Part shown: positions 1 through 7,525 of the stretch, piece after piece
Layout of the letters: each line of letters begins with the position of its first letter
Numbering within the stretch: the stretch's first letter is position 1
Translations under genes and position numbers: made by a program
Assembly: GCA_024694125.1 (NCBI GenBank)
Contig: JAILKE010000033.1
Location: 1 to 41,624 of the forward strand
Direction of reading: 5' to 3'
Source of the DNA: Bacteroidales bacterium
Lineage (GTDB): Bacteria > Bacteroidota > Bacteroidia > Bacteroidales > UBA3663
Length of the DNA: 41,624 nucleotides
Notes under the pieces: model-generated
What the model was told of the DNA's origin: nothing
Seen by the model: the letters and a program-made list of their open reading frames with translations, nothing else
Databases searched by the model: none

Positions 1-93
1 ACAGACCAATTCTTCCTTTTTACAACAAAGGTAAGAAAAATAGTCTTTTAGTTGTTTATATTTTTATCTATTTTTATCTATTTTTGTACTTAT

Positions 94-110
94 GGGCGAC
101 TGCGTCGCCC
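94..110. repeat. Perfect palindrome with 3-base loop
   Basis: GGGCGAC (94-100) and GTCGCCC (104-110) form a perfect 7-bp stem around TGC. No T-run follows directly, so a simple terminator is not supported. It resembles the other GC-rich hairpins nearby, which also have three-base loops, and is probably part of the same group of intergenic palindromes. Confidence 0.6.
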
Positions 111-224
111 CCAGGGTGCAAACTTAGAGAAAGGGCAGCACCATAAATACGTGGAAATGAGAATAATGACGTACCATAATGTAATGGGTGATCAAATGCC
201 GTGATTTTACCTATCCTGCGCTAC

Positions 225-347
225 GGGGGCGTTGCCCCCTATATATTCTTAGCACACTTTCAGCGTGCCGATACAATCTCCTGCGCTCAATGCGGCGGGA
301 GCGGGGGTTGAACCCCCCGCCTGTATTCTCGCACACCTTCGGCGTGC
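225..347. repeat. Cluster of REP-like palindromes
   Basis: Four hairpins lie close together: GGGGGC/GCCCCC around GTT (225-239), GCACaCT/AGcGTGC around TTC (252-268), GCGGGGG/CCCCCGC (301-320), and GCACaCC/GGcGTGC around TTC (331-347). The second and fourth share their outer stem, their A-C mismatch and their loop, but differ by a compensated base pair (T-A against C-G). That suggests selection on the folded form. Similar hairpins occur near the right edge of the window. REP-type mobile repeats are the best guess; no transposase gene is in the window. Confidence 0.5.
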
Positions 348-375
348 TGCCGGACTGGAAACGGTGGAAAATGTG

Positions 376-532
376 TTTTTCCACCATCGATGCTGTATTT
401 AATTCTCTCTCCTGTGAGGTGCCTCAAAATGGTTTTTCCACCATCGATGCTGTATTTAATTCTCTCTCCTGTGAGGTGCCTCAAAATGGTTTTTCCATCA
501 TCGATGCTATATTTAATTCTCCCTCCCTCCTA
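376..532. repeat. 57-bp tandem repeat, about 2.7 copies
   Basis: Copies begin at 376, 433 and 490 with TTTTTCCAYCATCGATGCT and run through CCTGTGAGGTGCCTCAAAATGG. The third copy diverges after TTTAATTCT and passes into the palindrome at 521-539. The period is 57, a multiple of three, so short frames on both strands carry a 19-residue repeat. There is no other sign of coding. Confidence 0.75.
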
Positions 533-539
533 GGGAGGG
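521..539. repeat. GC-rich palindrome
   Basis: CCCTCCC (521-527) and GGGAGGG (533-539) pair around TCCTA. It is followed by GGGGAGAGTCCCC, itself able to fold. No T-run follows, so this looks like an intergenic palindromic repeat rather than a terminator. Confidence 0.5.
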
Positions 540-587
540 TCGGGGAGAGTCCCCTTACAATAACCTCTTCCATGTGGGTACGCTCAT

Positions 588-631
588 AGTGCGATTGGTG
601 TGCGATTGGAATGCGATTGGTGTGCGATTGG
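588..631. repeat. 11-bp tandem repeat of TGCGATTGG
   Basis: TGCGATTGG occurs four times at exactly 11-bp spacing (from about 590, 601, 612 and 623), separated by TG or AA. The spacing is close to one DNA helical turn, so the copies would lie on one face of the helix. Function unknown. Confidence 0.7.
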
Positions 632-974
632 TCATCCCTATTGAATCGTACACTAACCCTGAAACAATCGCGGAACGATGGGGGACGGGTGAAAATGTGA
701 TAATACCCATGTACTGATCATGTGACATTCTGCTCTAAAATAAATGTATCGTTCCTTTTACTCCCTTTCTGCGCCCCTTTTACTATCTTGGCCTTGTGTC
801 GGTATTCATTTTGCATTTGCTAATTTTGTCCAATTCCGATATTATTTTTGTTCAATTGCATTCGTAAGGGGTTCAAATAGGGGGTAAAATATTGATTATG
901 GATGAACTATTGTCTCATTTAGGGTGTTCAAATAGTTAAAATGGGGGGTTATTGTAAAAAAAGTTAAAAAAACA

Positions 975-1007
975 TTTGGCGGTAACCTTAAAAAGTGGTT
1001 ATCTTTG
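975..1007 (+). promoter_or_regulatory. Bacteroidota-type promoter for the GH43 gene
   Basis: TTTG at 975-978 and TATCTTTG at 1000-1007 match the -33 TTTG and -7 TAnnTTTG elements used by the Bacteroidota primary sigma factor, with 21 bases between them. Transcription would begin near 1014, giving a leader of about 80 bases to the first ATG. Two copies of GTTCAAATAG, 55 bp apart, lie 40-105 bases upstream and are candidate regulator sites. Confidence 0.7.
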
Positions 1008-1014
1008 TCCTCGT

Positions 1015-1096
1015 AAACACGATAGAGAGTGGTGTCGTTCCCCTCTCAAACACAGTATAGAGAGGGAGTCAAAGCCCTCACAAACACAATAGAGAC
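1015..1096 (+). repeat. Leader repeats of about 34 bp
   Basis: AAACACgATAGAGAG-like units begin near 1015, 1048 and 1082, giving two full copies and a partial one that ends at the start codon. The array lies wholly in the predicted transcript leader. Possible roles are ribosome access or mRNA stability; none is shown by the sequence. Confidence 0.55.
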
Positions 1097-3364
1097 ATGA
1101 AGATGGATTACCTTTGCAGAATAAATACCACAAAGAATGATATGGTATGCAGGGCCGCGACAGCAGGTCGCAGCGCTCGTCGTGTGCTGGCTGCCGTGAT
1201 GATGTTCGCGGTGGGCGGTACGTTGTGGGCCGATGTCATAGAGTTGAACGACGACTCGTTGGCCAATGCCTACAGTCTCAAGACCGAGACCCACGTGTCC
1301 GTGCACGACCCATCTATCTTTGCCGATACTGTCTCGAGCAAATACCGCACTACCTATTATATGTTAGGTTCCCACCTCGACATGGCGAGCTACTACTACA
1401 GTCTGATCACCAACATCAAGGGCAAGCCTGCGCGCGTCAGTTCCGTCGGGCAGTGGACCACAGGATTCTTTGCCAACCAGAGCGGAACCTCGGTAGCTTG
1501 TTCCTATGCATATAGCACCCAGGCAGTGACCCGCGTGAAGAACTACCAGGGCGAGGAGGTCGATTTCCCCAACTTCGACGCACACGGCTGGCAGAACAGC
1601 GGCTTCGAGGTCATCGGCAACCAGTGGGCGCCCGACATCGTCTATAACCCCACCATGGGCAAGTGGCTCTGCTACATGAGCCTGAACGGCGACAGCTGGT
1701 GCTCCAGCATCGTCTGCTTCGCGTCGGACAAGCCCACTGGACCCTACATCTACCAGGGGCCCGTGGTGTGCAGCGGTTTCTCCGGTCACTACGAGCACAA
1801 CGGCTATGCCGCCGCCGACGACTGGACCCACACCGACCTGCAGATAGCCACAGGCTATACCACCTTGCCGCAGCGCTACACCCCCTACAGCAGCAGTAAC
1901 AGCTTCTACTACGGGCAGTTCTGGCCCAACTGCATCGATCCGTGCGTCTTCTACGACGAGGAGGGCAACCTCAAGATGAGTTATGGTTCGTGGTCCGGCG
2001 GCATCTGGATGCTCGACCTGGACGAGACCACCGGCCTGCGCGACTACACCGTGCAGTATCCCTATCAGGTGAAGGGCAGTACCGTCACCCCGTCGTCGCC
2101 CAATGCCAACTGCAGCTGTGACCCCTACTTCGGGCAGAAGATAGCTGGCGGCTGGTACGATTCCGGCGAGGGCAGTTACATCGAGCATATCGGCGACTAC
2201 TACTACCTCTTCATGAGCTACGGCGGTTTTGCGCCCGATGGCGGCTACGAGATGCGCGTGTTCCGCAGCACCAGTCCCGACGGTCCATACGTCGATTCCC
2301 ATGGACTGAGTGCCATCCAGTACGATCGTTACCAGATGAACTACGGCCCCAGTGCCACCTTCCACAACGGAGTGAAGCTGCTGGGCGGGTACCAGTGGTG
2401 TTTCATGTCCAATGCCGAACTCTCGCAGGGCCACAACTCCGCCATCACGGACCACCTGGGACGCAGCCTGGTGTGCTTCCATACCAAGTTCAACGACGGC
2501 ACAGCCGGCCACCAGGTGCGCCTGCATCAGCTCTTCCAGAACCAGGACGGCTGGCTGGTAGCAGCGCCGTTCGAGATGCACGAGGAGAGCGTCACCCAGC
2601 AGGACATCGACACCATGGCCAGCATCGCTGACGAAGAGATACCCGGCAACTACCTCCTGCTGCGCCATGTATACAAGGTCAAGTACGACACCATGGGCTA
2701 CCAGAAGCCGACCAACATCACCCTGACCGCCTCGGTGCTCAGTCCCGACCATGGCTCCATCACCGGGTCGGTGGCAGGCTCATGGCAGCGCGTGGCAGGC
2801 ACCGACCATATCGACATGACCATAGGCGGAGTGACTTACCGTGGCGTGCTGGTCCGACAGACCGTCTCGGGCAGCGATGCGCCGGCACTGTGCTTCACGG
2901 TTGTCTCGACCGATGGCAAGGGCACAATGGGTAGCACTGCGCAACTCTCCATGTGGGGTGCCAAGGTTGATGCAAAAGCAGCCATCCGTTGCGCACTCAA
3001 CGAACTATCCATACCCATCACCGACGGCATGCACGTGACCGAGAACGTCACACTGCCCACCACCAGCAGCACCACAGTGACCCGTCTGGGCGCACTGGTC
3101 AGCTGGACCACGAGCGATGCCAGCGTGATGACCAAGGCTGGCAAGGTCGTGGGCGACGGAGAGGTAACCCTCACATTGACAATTACTAAAGATGGGTATC
3201 AGTACAATAAGCCATACCAACTTCTGGTGGGCGATTTGTCCGCTATTGCGCAATTGAAGAGCGATGCAACCGGCCGGACCGAGGTGCGCGACTTGTATGG
3301 ACGTCAGGTACAACAACCATCGCATGGTATCTACATTATCAATGGCAAGGCCGTTATGCGTTGA
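1097..3364 (+). CDS. GH43 endo-arabinanase-like enzyme, secreted
   Basis: This is a five-bladed beta-propeller glycoside hydrolase of family GH43, most like endo-alpha-1,5-L-arabinanases, which cut the arabinan side chains of pectin. Visible family features are VHDPSIF with the likely catalytic base D71, WAPD around D180, IDP with D281, the YGSWSGGIWM blade motif (about 296-305), and EGSYIEH with the likely acid E358. Residues near 520-640 resemble the arabinanase C-terminal beta-domain, 645-725 resemble an atrophied bacterial Ig-like domain, and the protein ends in a DLYGRQV...GIYI tail. The first ATG gives a long N-terminus; the ATG at 1142 puts a typical signal peptide (basic residues, hydrophobic stretch, LWA cut site) at the very start and may be the real one. 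The promoter at 975-1007 serves it. Arabinanase activity is inferred from family resemblance; other GH43 substrates are possible. Confidence 0.88.
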   Translation: MKMDYLCRINTTKNDMVCRAATAGRSARRVLAAVMMFAVGGTLWADVIELNDDSLANAYSLKTETHVSVHDPSIFADTVSSKYRTTYYMLGSHLDMASYYYSLITNIKGKPARVSSVGQWTTGFFANQSGTSVACSYAYSTQAVTRVKNYQGEEVDFPNFDAHGWQNSGFEVIGNQWAPDIVYNPTMGKWLCYMSLNGDSWCSSIVCFASDKPTGPYIYQGPVVCSGFSGHYEHNGYAAADDWTHTDLQIATGYTTLPQRYTPYSSSNSFYYGQFWPNCIDPCVFYDEEGNLKMSYGSWSGGIWMLDLDETTGLRDYTVQYPYQVKGSTVTPSSPNANCSCDPYFGQKIAGGWYDSGEGSYIEHIGDYYYLFMSYGGFAPDGGYEMRVFRSTSPDGPYVDSHGLSAIQYDRYQMNYGPSATFHNGVKLLGGYQWCFMSNAELSQGHNSAITDHLGRSLVCFHTKFNDGTAGHQVRLHQLFQNQDGWLVAAPFEMHEESVTQQDIDTMASIADEEIPGNYLLLRHVYKVKYDTMGYQKPTNITLTASVLSPDHGSITGSVAGSWQRVAGTDHIDMTIGGVTYRGVLVRQTVSGSDAPALCFTVVSTDGKGTMGSTAQLSMWGAKVDAKAAIRCALNELSIPITDGMHVTENVTLPTTSSTTVTRLGALVSWTTSDASVMTKAGKVVGDGEVTLTLTITKDGYQYNKPYQLLVGDLSAIAQLKSDATGRTEVRDLYGRQVQQPSHGIYIINGKAVMR

Positions 3365-3393
3365 TATTGCAAGCCTAAGGTAGCAAATGCGAG

Positions 3394-3443
3394 TTAAATA
3401 TAATTTGCGCAATCATTCGCGCATTAAATTTAATTTGCACAAT
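3394..3443 (+). repeat. Direct repeat overlapping the -33 element
   Basis: A 20-base sequence, TTAAATwTAATTTGCrCAAT, occurs at 3394-3413 and 3424-3443 with only two differences and a 30-bp spacing. The second copy contains the -33 TTTG of the next promoter, so this is a candidate operator. Confidence 0.5.
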
Positions 3444-3465
3444 TGTTAAAATAGTATTAACTTTG
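3434..3465 (+). promoter_or_regulatory. Bacteroidota-type promoter for the 1171-residue protein
   Basis: TTTG at 3434-3437 and TAACTTTG at 3458-3465 are spaced by 20 bases and match the -33 and -7 consensus. The gene therefore probably has its own transcript, with a leader of about 170 bases. Confidence 0.7.
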
Positions 3466-3479
3466 TGCCGCTTAAAAAG

Positions 3480-3599
3480 TCTTGGGACATTATCTTAAAT
3501 ATTGTATGTATTAGAGAACTTTCACTTCGTATTGCAACTTTCAGCAACACAATAGTAATCTACATACCACGTTTATCGATTTCTTGCCAAGATATTTAA
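3480..3599 (+). other. Potentially structured leader RNA
   Basis: The leader can fold with TTAAATAT (3495-3502) pairing ATATTTAA (3592-3599) and GTATGTA (3504-3510) pairing TACATAC (3561-3567). TCTTGG (3480-3485) could alternatively pair CCAAGA (3587-3592), overlapping the first stem by one base. The stems are AT-rich and could arise by chance. No known riboswitch class was recognised. Confidence 0.3.
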
Positions 3600-3641
3600 C
3601 TATCATCCATCAATATCAAATCAATTTAAATTCTAATTTTC

Positions 3642-6600
3642 ATGAAACAGAAACTACTACTTGTTTCGGCAGGAATGATGCTGATGGCATCATCCGCAGT
3701 TGCCGACGGTTGGACTGACCAGAAGAACATTCCGGTCGTCCCATCCACCCAGGACTCAAGTGTGTACATGCTGTACAACCCAGAGGCCAAGGGCTTCCTG
3801 AGAGCTGGTAATGCCTGGGGTACACACGCCGTACTTGCCATGGAAGATTCAATCAATGCAGGTTATCTCATCCGCTTCGTCCCCATCGATGGTTCGGAGA
3901 ACTTCATCATCGAGGATTCGTGCGAGGTGAAGAGCAAGTGGATGAAGATCTTCAACGATGGTGCTGTGGGATCCACCTATATGGACCATGGTTCACAGAG
4001 TCCAGCTGAGAAGACCCATTGGACCCTGAATCCAGTGGAGGGAGAGACCGCCTATCGCCTCTCCAACGTGAACTTCAGTACCACCTCTCCAGATTACTAT
4101 CTCGGTTGCGGTACCTCGGTACCACGTACCGTTACAGGAGGTTCGGATGGCAGCAAGACTGATGGATCGGTCAACCTCGACCTCATTCCATCGGATTCGG
4201 CTGCTTATACCAAGTGGTACTTCATCGATGGTTACAAGCAGATGGCTTATTTCTTTGCCACCAAGCTGAATGACTCCATCAACAGTGCCCTCGCATTGTA
4301 CCCAGGCATCGACCTCAGTGCCGAGCAGGCTGTCTATGCTGACTTTACCAGTCACTATACGGACCTCAAGGCTGCCCTGGACAGCATCAATGTGCGCGTC
4401 CTTGCCTACGTCAAGGCTAAGGCCGAGTCAACTGCTACCGTAGCCAACCCTATCAACCTCTCAGCCTCTATCGTCAATGCTACATTCGACAATATTGGCG
4501 ACTTCACCGGTTGGAGTGGTTCTAAATTCGGTGCAGGTGGTACTACCAGTACCTGTGCAGAGCGCTATCAGATGGTGTTCGATACCTATCAGGACCTCAA
4601 GGATATGCCTAATGGTGTATATATCGTCAGTGCAGACGGTTTCTACCGTTACGGAACGACCCAGGAGTCGTATGATCACTTCAAGGCAGGCGACATCAGC
4701 CTGGCCAAGGTCTATGGCGCCAACGTCACAGCCGACAGCACCTATCGCAGCGAGGCTCCTATCATGAACATCTTCCAGGGCATCGTGGCTGACGAGAACC
4801 CATTCAATGTTGGTACCAGCGTGACCGATGGAAACTCTAAGTACTATGTACCAAATTCCATGAAGGAGTTCACCACCTACAATGACAGCGGTTACTACAA
4901 GACCAACTCTGTCATGGTTGCAGTATCCGAGGGTACCCTCCGTATCGGTGCAGCCTGTGAGTCAACTACTGGTTGGACCATCCTCGACAACTTCGCAGTT
5001 TCATACTGTGGCAAGGGTGCCGATGCCTATACCGCACTGATTGAGAATGTCAAGACCAATGCAGCACTCAGCGCAGATGTGGTTTGCACCAAGTCTCTCC
5101 GCACTGCCTACGAGACTGTCATTGCAGCCCTGAGCGGTACTACCTACGAGGAGTACCTCGCAGCAGCAGCTACTGTAGTCGAGCAGAAGGCCATCATCGA
5201 TGCCAATGCCGCATTGTGGGCGAAGTATAAGGCACTGGTTGCCCTAGCTCAGGTAATCACCACAAATACTAACTATCAAGGTATTGAAGAGGCTGCAACC
5301 TTGGGATGGACTGTAGAACAGGCATTAGAGAATATTACCGAATTGGCTCTGACCACCGAGGACCTGCAGGCAGCTTACGATGAACTGTATACAGACTACA
5401 TAAATGCCACGAAAGTGACTCCTCCCGATACTGAAATCGAAATTAACAACCCAGACTTCTCACAGGGTTGGACCGGTTGGGTCAAGGAGGCTGCCAGCGA
5501 CGGCAATGTTGCAGCCAATACCTCTGCCAAGTGCGCCGAGGCTTGGAATAACAGCGGCTTCGACATCTACCAGATCATCAACGACCTCCCTGTAGGTATG
5601 TACGAGATCCAGGCACAGGGCTTCTATCGTTACCTGCGTGATGACAATGCTTGGAATGCCTATTTCAATACCGATGGTTCGGTCAAGGCAGAGTCAGAGC
5701 GTCCTACGATCCCATGTTACATCTATATGAACGATGCTCAGTCTAAGATGCGTAATGTCTTTGAGTATCAATCGCTGGCTAATGACTCTATTTACAAGGG
5801 TACGGGTTACTACAACGATAAGCTTGAGTCAACCGATAATAACGGAAATGCCTGCACGGGTATGTATTCTTATCCTAACGATATGGCAAGTGCCGGCATC
5901 GCATTCGACCTCGGTGAGTATGTACAGTCTTCATACGGCCTCGTGGCCAAGGAGGGTGACTCTATCCGTATCGGTATGAAGGGTAAGTCCAACCAGGGTG
6001 GTGACTCATGGGCTATCTTCACTCGCTTCAAGCTCATCTACCGTGGCTATCCAGCCGAGTTGATTCTCAACGAGCTCATCAATGCCAATGCACAGATTTC
6101 GGAAGATGCTCGCAAGAGCGGCGTCTCATTCGACGGTCAGTACATCGGTGCTGAGGTTGCTACCTATCTCGATTCTCTCTACAACGTTGCTCAGACTCAG
6201 ATTACTGCTGCCCAGAACGGTACCGGTGACGATAATCTCGGCTCTCAGATGTTCGCTACACTGTCTGAGGTTTACGCTGCTGTCGCATTGATTGATGAGT
6301 CGAAGGAGATCTTCGCCGATCTCTATACCCAGTTCCTCAAGCTCGATGAGGCTGTTTCTGCTTGCGCCGAAACTGCTCGTCCTGAGATCGTCGCTTCGGC
6401 TTCAGAACTGTTGGGCAATGTCGCATCAGCACGTGAGTCTGCTACCTATACCAACGAGCAGGCTACAGAGGCTATCTCGCAGATTGAGTCAGTTATCAAG
6501 TTGCTCTCTATCCCAGCTGACATTGCCGATGCCTGCGATAAGGATCCTAAGGAACTCACCAGCTTGATTGCTAATCCAAGCTTCGAGAATGATGGTGTAG

Positions 6601-7157
6601 CAGGTTGGACCCAGAGCGGCACTATCTCGTTCCAGGCTCAGAACAACACCTCGTTTGGCAAGGTTGGTACTTACTATGCTGAGCGTTGGCACGTAGCCGG
6701 CACCCTCGACATGCACCAGACCATCAGTGACCTGCAGCTCCCAGCTGGTACCTACAGCATCCAGGCTCTGACTCACTGCTCTACTGGCGATGGTATGCTC
6801 TACGTCAACGATCTTGAGTTGCCTGTCACCAACACGGACAATTCAGCTGCTCCTTCATGTGACATGATGTACTTCGTAATCGCTGAGAATGATCCTATCA
6901 CCATCGGTTACAAGGCTACCCTGACTGGCGACACCTGGTGCTGCGTCGATGACTTCCAGCTCTTCTACTATGGTGCCAACAGCGCTCATACCAATGGAGA
7001 GACCGCTATCGATCAGGTCAGCAGCGACGCTGTCCGCAAGGTTGAGTACATTGACCTGGCTGGCAACAAGATTGCAACCCTCAAGCAGGGTATCAACATC
7101 GTACGTAGAACGGATGCCAAGGGCAACGTCAAGGTATATAAGGTGATGATTCGCTAA
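3642..7157 (+). CDS. Large secreted multimodular carbohydrate-binding-like protein
   Basis: The protein starts with a clear signal peptide (MKQKLLLVSAGMMLMASSAVA). Residues 25-215 look like a beta-rich, possibly ricin-like ligand-binding domain. Three related beta-sandwich modules follow, starting near 275, 600 and 972. Each opens with a variant of N-x-x-F-x-x-G-x-x-G-W and later has a stretch like Y-Q-x-I-x-D-L-P-x-G-x-Y-x-I-x-A, the pattern of galactose-binding-fold carbohydrate modules. Helical linkers separate them. The last 40 residues form a DLAGNKI...GINIV...KVYKVMIR tail resembling type IX secretion sorting domains. No catalytic motif was recognised, so it may be a binding or scaffold protein, although a hydrolase of an unfamiliar family cannot be excluded. 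It has its own promoter and terminator and lies beside the arabinanase-like gene, which suggests a role in holding polysaccharide near the cell. Confidence 0.8.
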   Translation: MKQKLLLVSAGMMLMASSAVADGWTDQKNIPVVPSTQDSSVYMLYNPEAKGFLRAGNAWGTHAVLAMEDSINAGYLIRFVPIDGSENFIIEDSCEVKSKWMKIFNDGAVGSTYMDHGSQSPAEKTHWTLNPVEGETAYRLSNVNFSTTSPDYYLGCGTSVPRTVTGGSDGSKTDGSVNLDLIPSDSAAYTKWYFIDGYKQMAYFFATKLNDSINSALALYPGIDLSAEQAVYADFTSHYTDLKAALDSINVRVLAYVKAKAESTATVANPINLSASIVNATFDNIGDFTGWSGSKFGAGGTTSTCAERYQMVFDTYQDLKDMPNGVYIVSADGFYRYGTTQESYDHFKAGDISLAKVYGANVTADSTYRSEAPIMNIFQGIVADENPFNVGTSVTDGNSKYYVPNSMKEFTTYNDSGYYKTNSVMVAVSEGTLRIGAACESTTGWTILDNFAVSYCGKGADAYTALIENVKTNAALSADVVCTKSLRTAYETVIAALSGTTYEEYLAAAATVVEQKAIIDANAALWAKYKALVALAQVITTNTNYQGIEEAATLGWTVEQALENITELALTTEDLQAAYDELYTDYINATKVTPPDTEIEINNPDFSQGWTGWVKEAASDGNVAANTSAKCAEAWNNSGFDIYQIINDLPVGMYEIQAQGFYRYLRDDNAWNAYFNTDGSVKAESERPTIPCYIYMNDAQSKMRNVFEYQSLANDSIYKGTGYYNDKLESTDNNGNACTGMYSYPNDMASAGIAFDLGEYVQSSYGLVAKEGDSIRIGMKGKSNQGGDSWAIFTRFKLIYRGYPAELILNELINANAQISEDARKSGVSFDGQYIGAEVATYLDSLYNVAQTQITAAQNGTGDDNLGSQMFATLSEVYAAVALIDESKEIFADLYTQFLKLDEAVSACAETARPEIVASASELLGNVASARESATYTNEQATEAISQIESVIKLLSIPADIADACDKDPKELTSLIANPSFENDGVAGWTQSGTISFQAQNNTSFGKVGTYYAERWHVAGTLDMHQTISDLQLPAGTYSIQALTHCSTGDGMLYVNDLELPVTNTDNSAAPSCDMMYFVIAENDPITIGYKATLTGDTWCCVDDFQLFYYGANSAHTNGETAIDQVSSDAVRKVEYIDLAGNKIATLKQGINIVRRTDAKGNVKVYKVMIR

Positions 7158-7175
7158 TCAACACTCCCTACATAA

Positions 7176-7222
7176 ATTCCGGGTGGGCTCAATCGGGAGC
7201 CCACCCTGAATTTGGTTTTTTT
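7176..7222 (+). terminator. Strong intrinsic terminator
   Basis: GGGTGGGCTC (7181-7190) pairs with GAGCCCACCC (7197-7206) around a six-base loop. ATTC/GAAT extends the stem across one mismatch, and seven T follow at 7216-7222. It ends the first part of the locus and separates it from the uptake genes. Confidence 0.9.
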
Positions 7223-7525
7223 GTGTAAAGGGTAAAGAGTAATGAGTAGTGTAGTTTGACTCCAGGATGTGATTATTCGGACTGTATTTTCAAACGTCCC
7301 TGTCACTTCCTTGTCACTTCTTTGTCACTTCTTTGTCACTCCCTTTTAAATTATTTATATCATTGAACCACCTTTCAGAGTATGCAGGGCGGCAGAGACT
7401 GCCTGAGGCACACTCTTTTTGATGACCATGGAACAGGTCTGGAAAAATGGAAACAAACCCGGGATGCAGCAAGTTGCGCCCACATTGAAAAGAGACAATT
7501 ATAAACACCTATATAAATACCAGCA
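7223..7525. other. Intergenic region before the first fasciclin gene
   Basis: It carries the 11-bp TGTCACTTCYT array (7301-7344), a short GGCAG-AGA-CTGCC hairpin (7391-7403) and an A-rich run before the start codon. No promoter with good spacing was found, although a new transcript must begin somewhere here because a terminator lies directly upstream. Confidence 0.5.
7301..7344 (+). repeat. 11-bp tandem repeat TGTCACTTCYT, four units
   Basis: Units begin at 7301, 7312, 7323 and 7334, each a variant of TGTCACTTCYT. The same sequence occurs as two units at 10421-10442, just before the first SusC gene. The exact 11-bp spacing and position before two genes of one locus make a regulator-binding array possible; a neutral intergenic repeat is equally possible. 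Confidence 0.75.

Larger units (their letters stand above)
1..1096. other. Gene-free, repeat-rich region upstream of the GH43 gene
   Basis: No convincing coding region is present. From left to right it holds a perfect 7-bp stem hairpin (94-110), a cluster of palindromes (225-347), a 57-bp tandem repeat (376-532), a GC-rich palindrome (521-539), an 11-bp tandem repeat (588-631), two direct copies of GTTCAAATAG (871-880 and 926-935), and a promoter (975-1007) followed by leader repeats. The short frames crossing it are composed of the repeats themselves and are not supported as genes. Confidence 0.7.

Noticed and set aside
287-484. Minus-strand frame with a repeated RHLTGERIKYSIDGGKT-like segment
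   Set aside because: It is the opposite strand of the same 57-bp repeat, so the repetition is explained by DNA and not by protein.
188-589. 133-residue + strand frame with a 19-residue repeat
   Set aside because: It consists of the palindrome cluster and the 57-bp repeat. The repeat stays in frame only because 57 is divisible by three. No signal, domain or start context supports it.
1109-1116. TACCTTTG inside the start of the GH43 frame as a second promoter
   Set aside because: It matches the -7 consensus, but no TTTG lies about 20 bases upstream. It would matter only if translation starts at 1142.
7252-7290. Promoter upstream of the first fasciclin gene
   Set aside because: A TTTG is present, but the sequence at the right distance (TATTCGGA) does not match TAnnTTTG.
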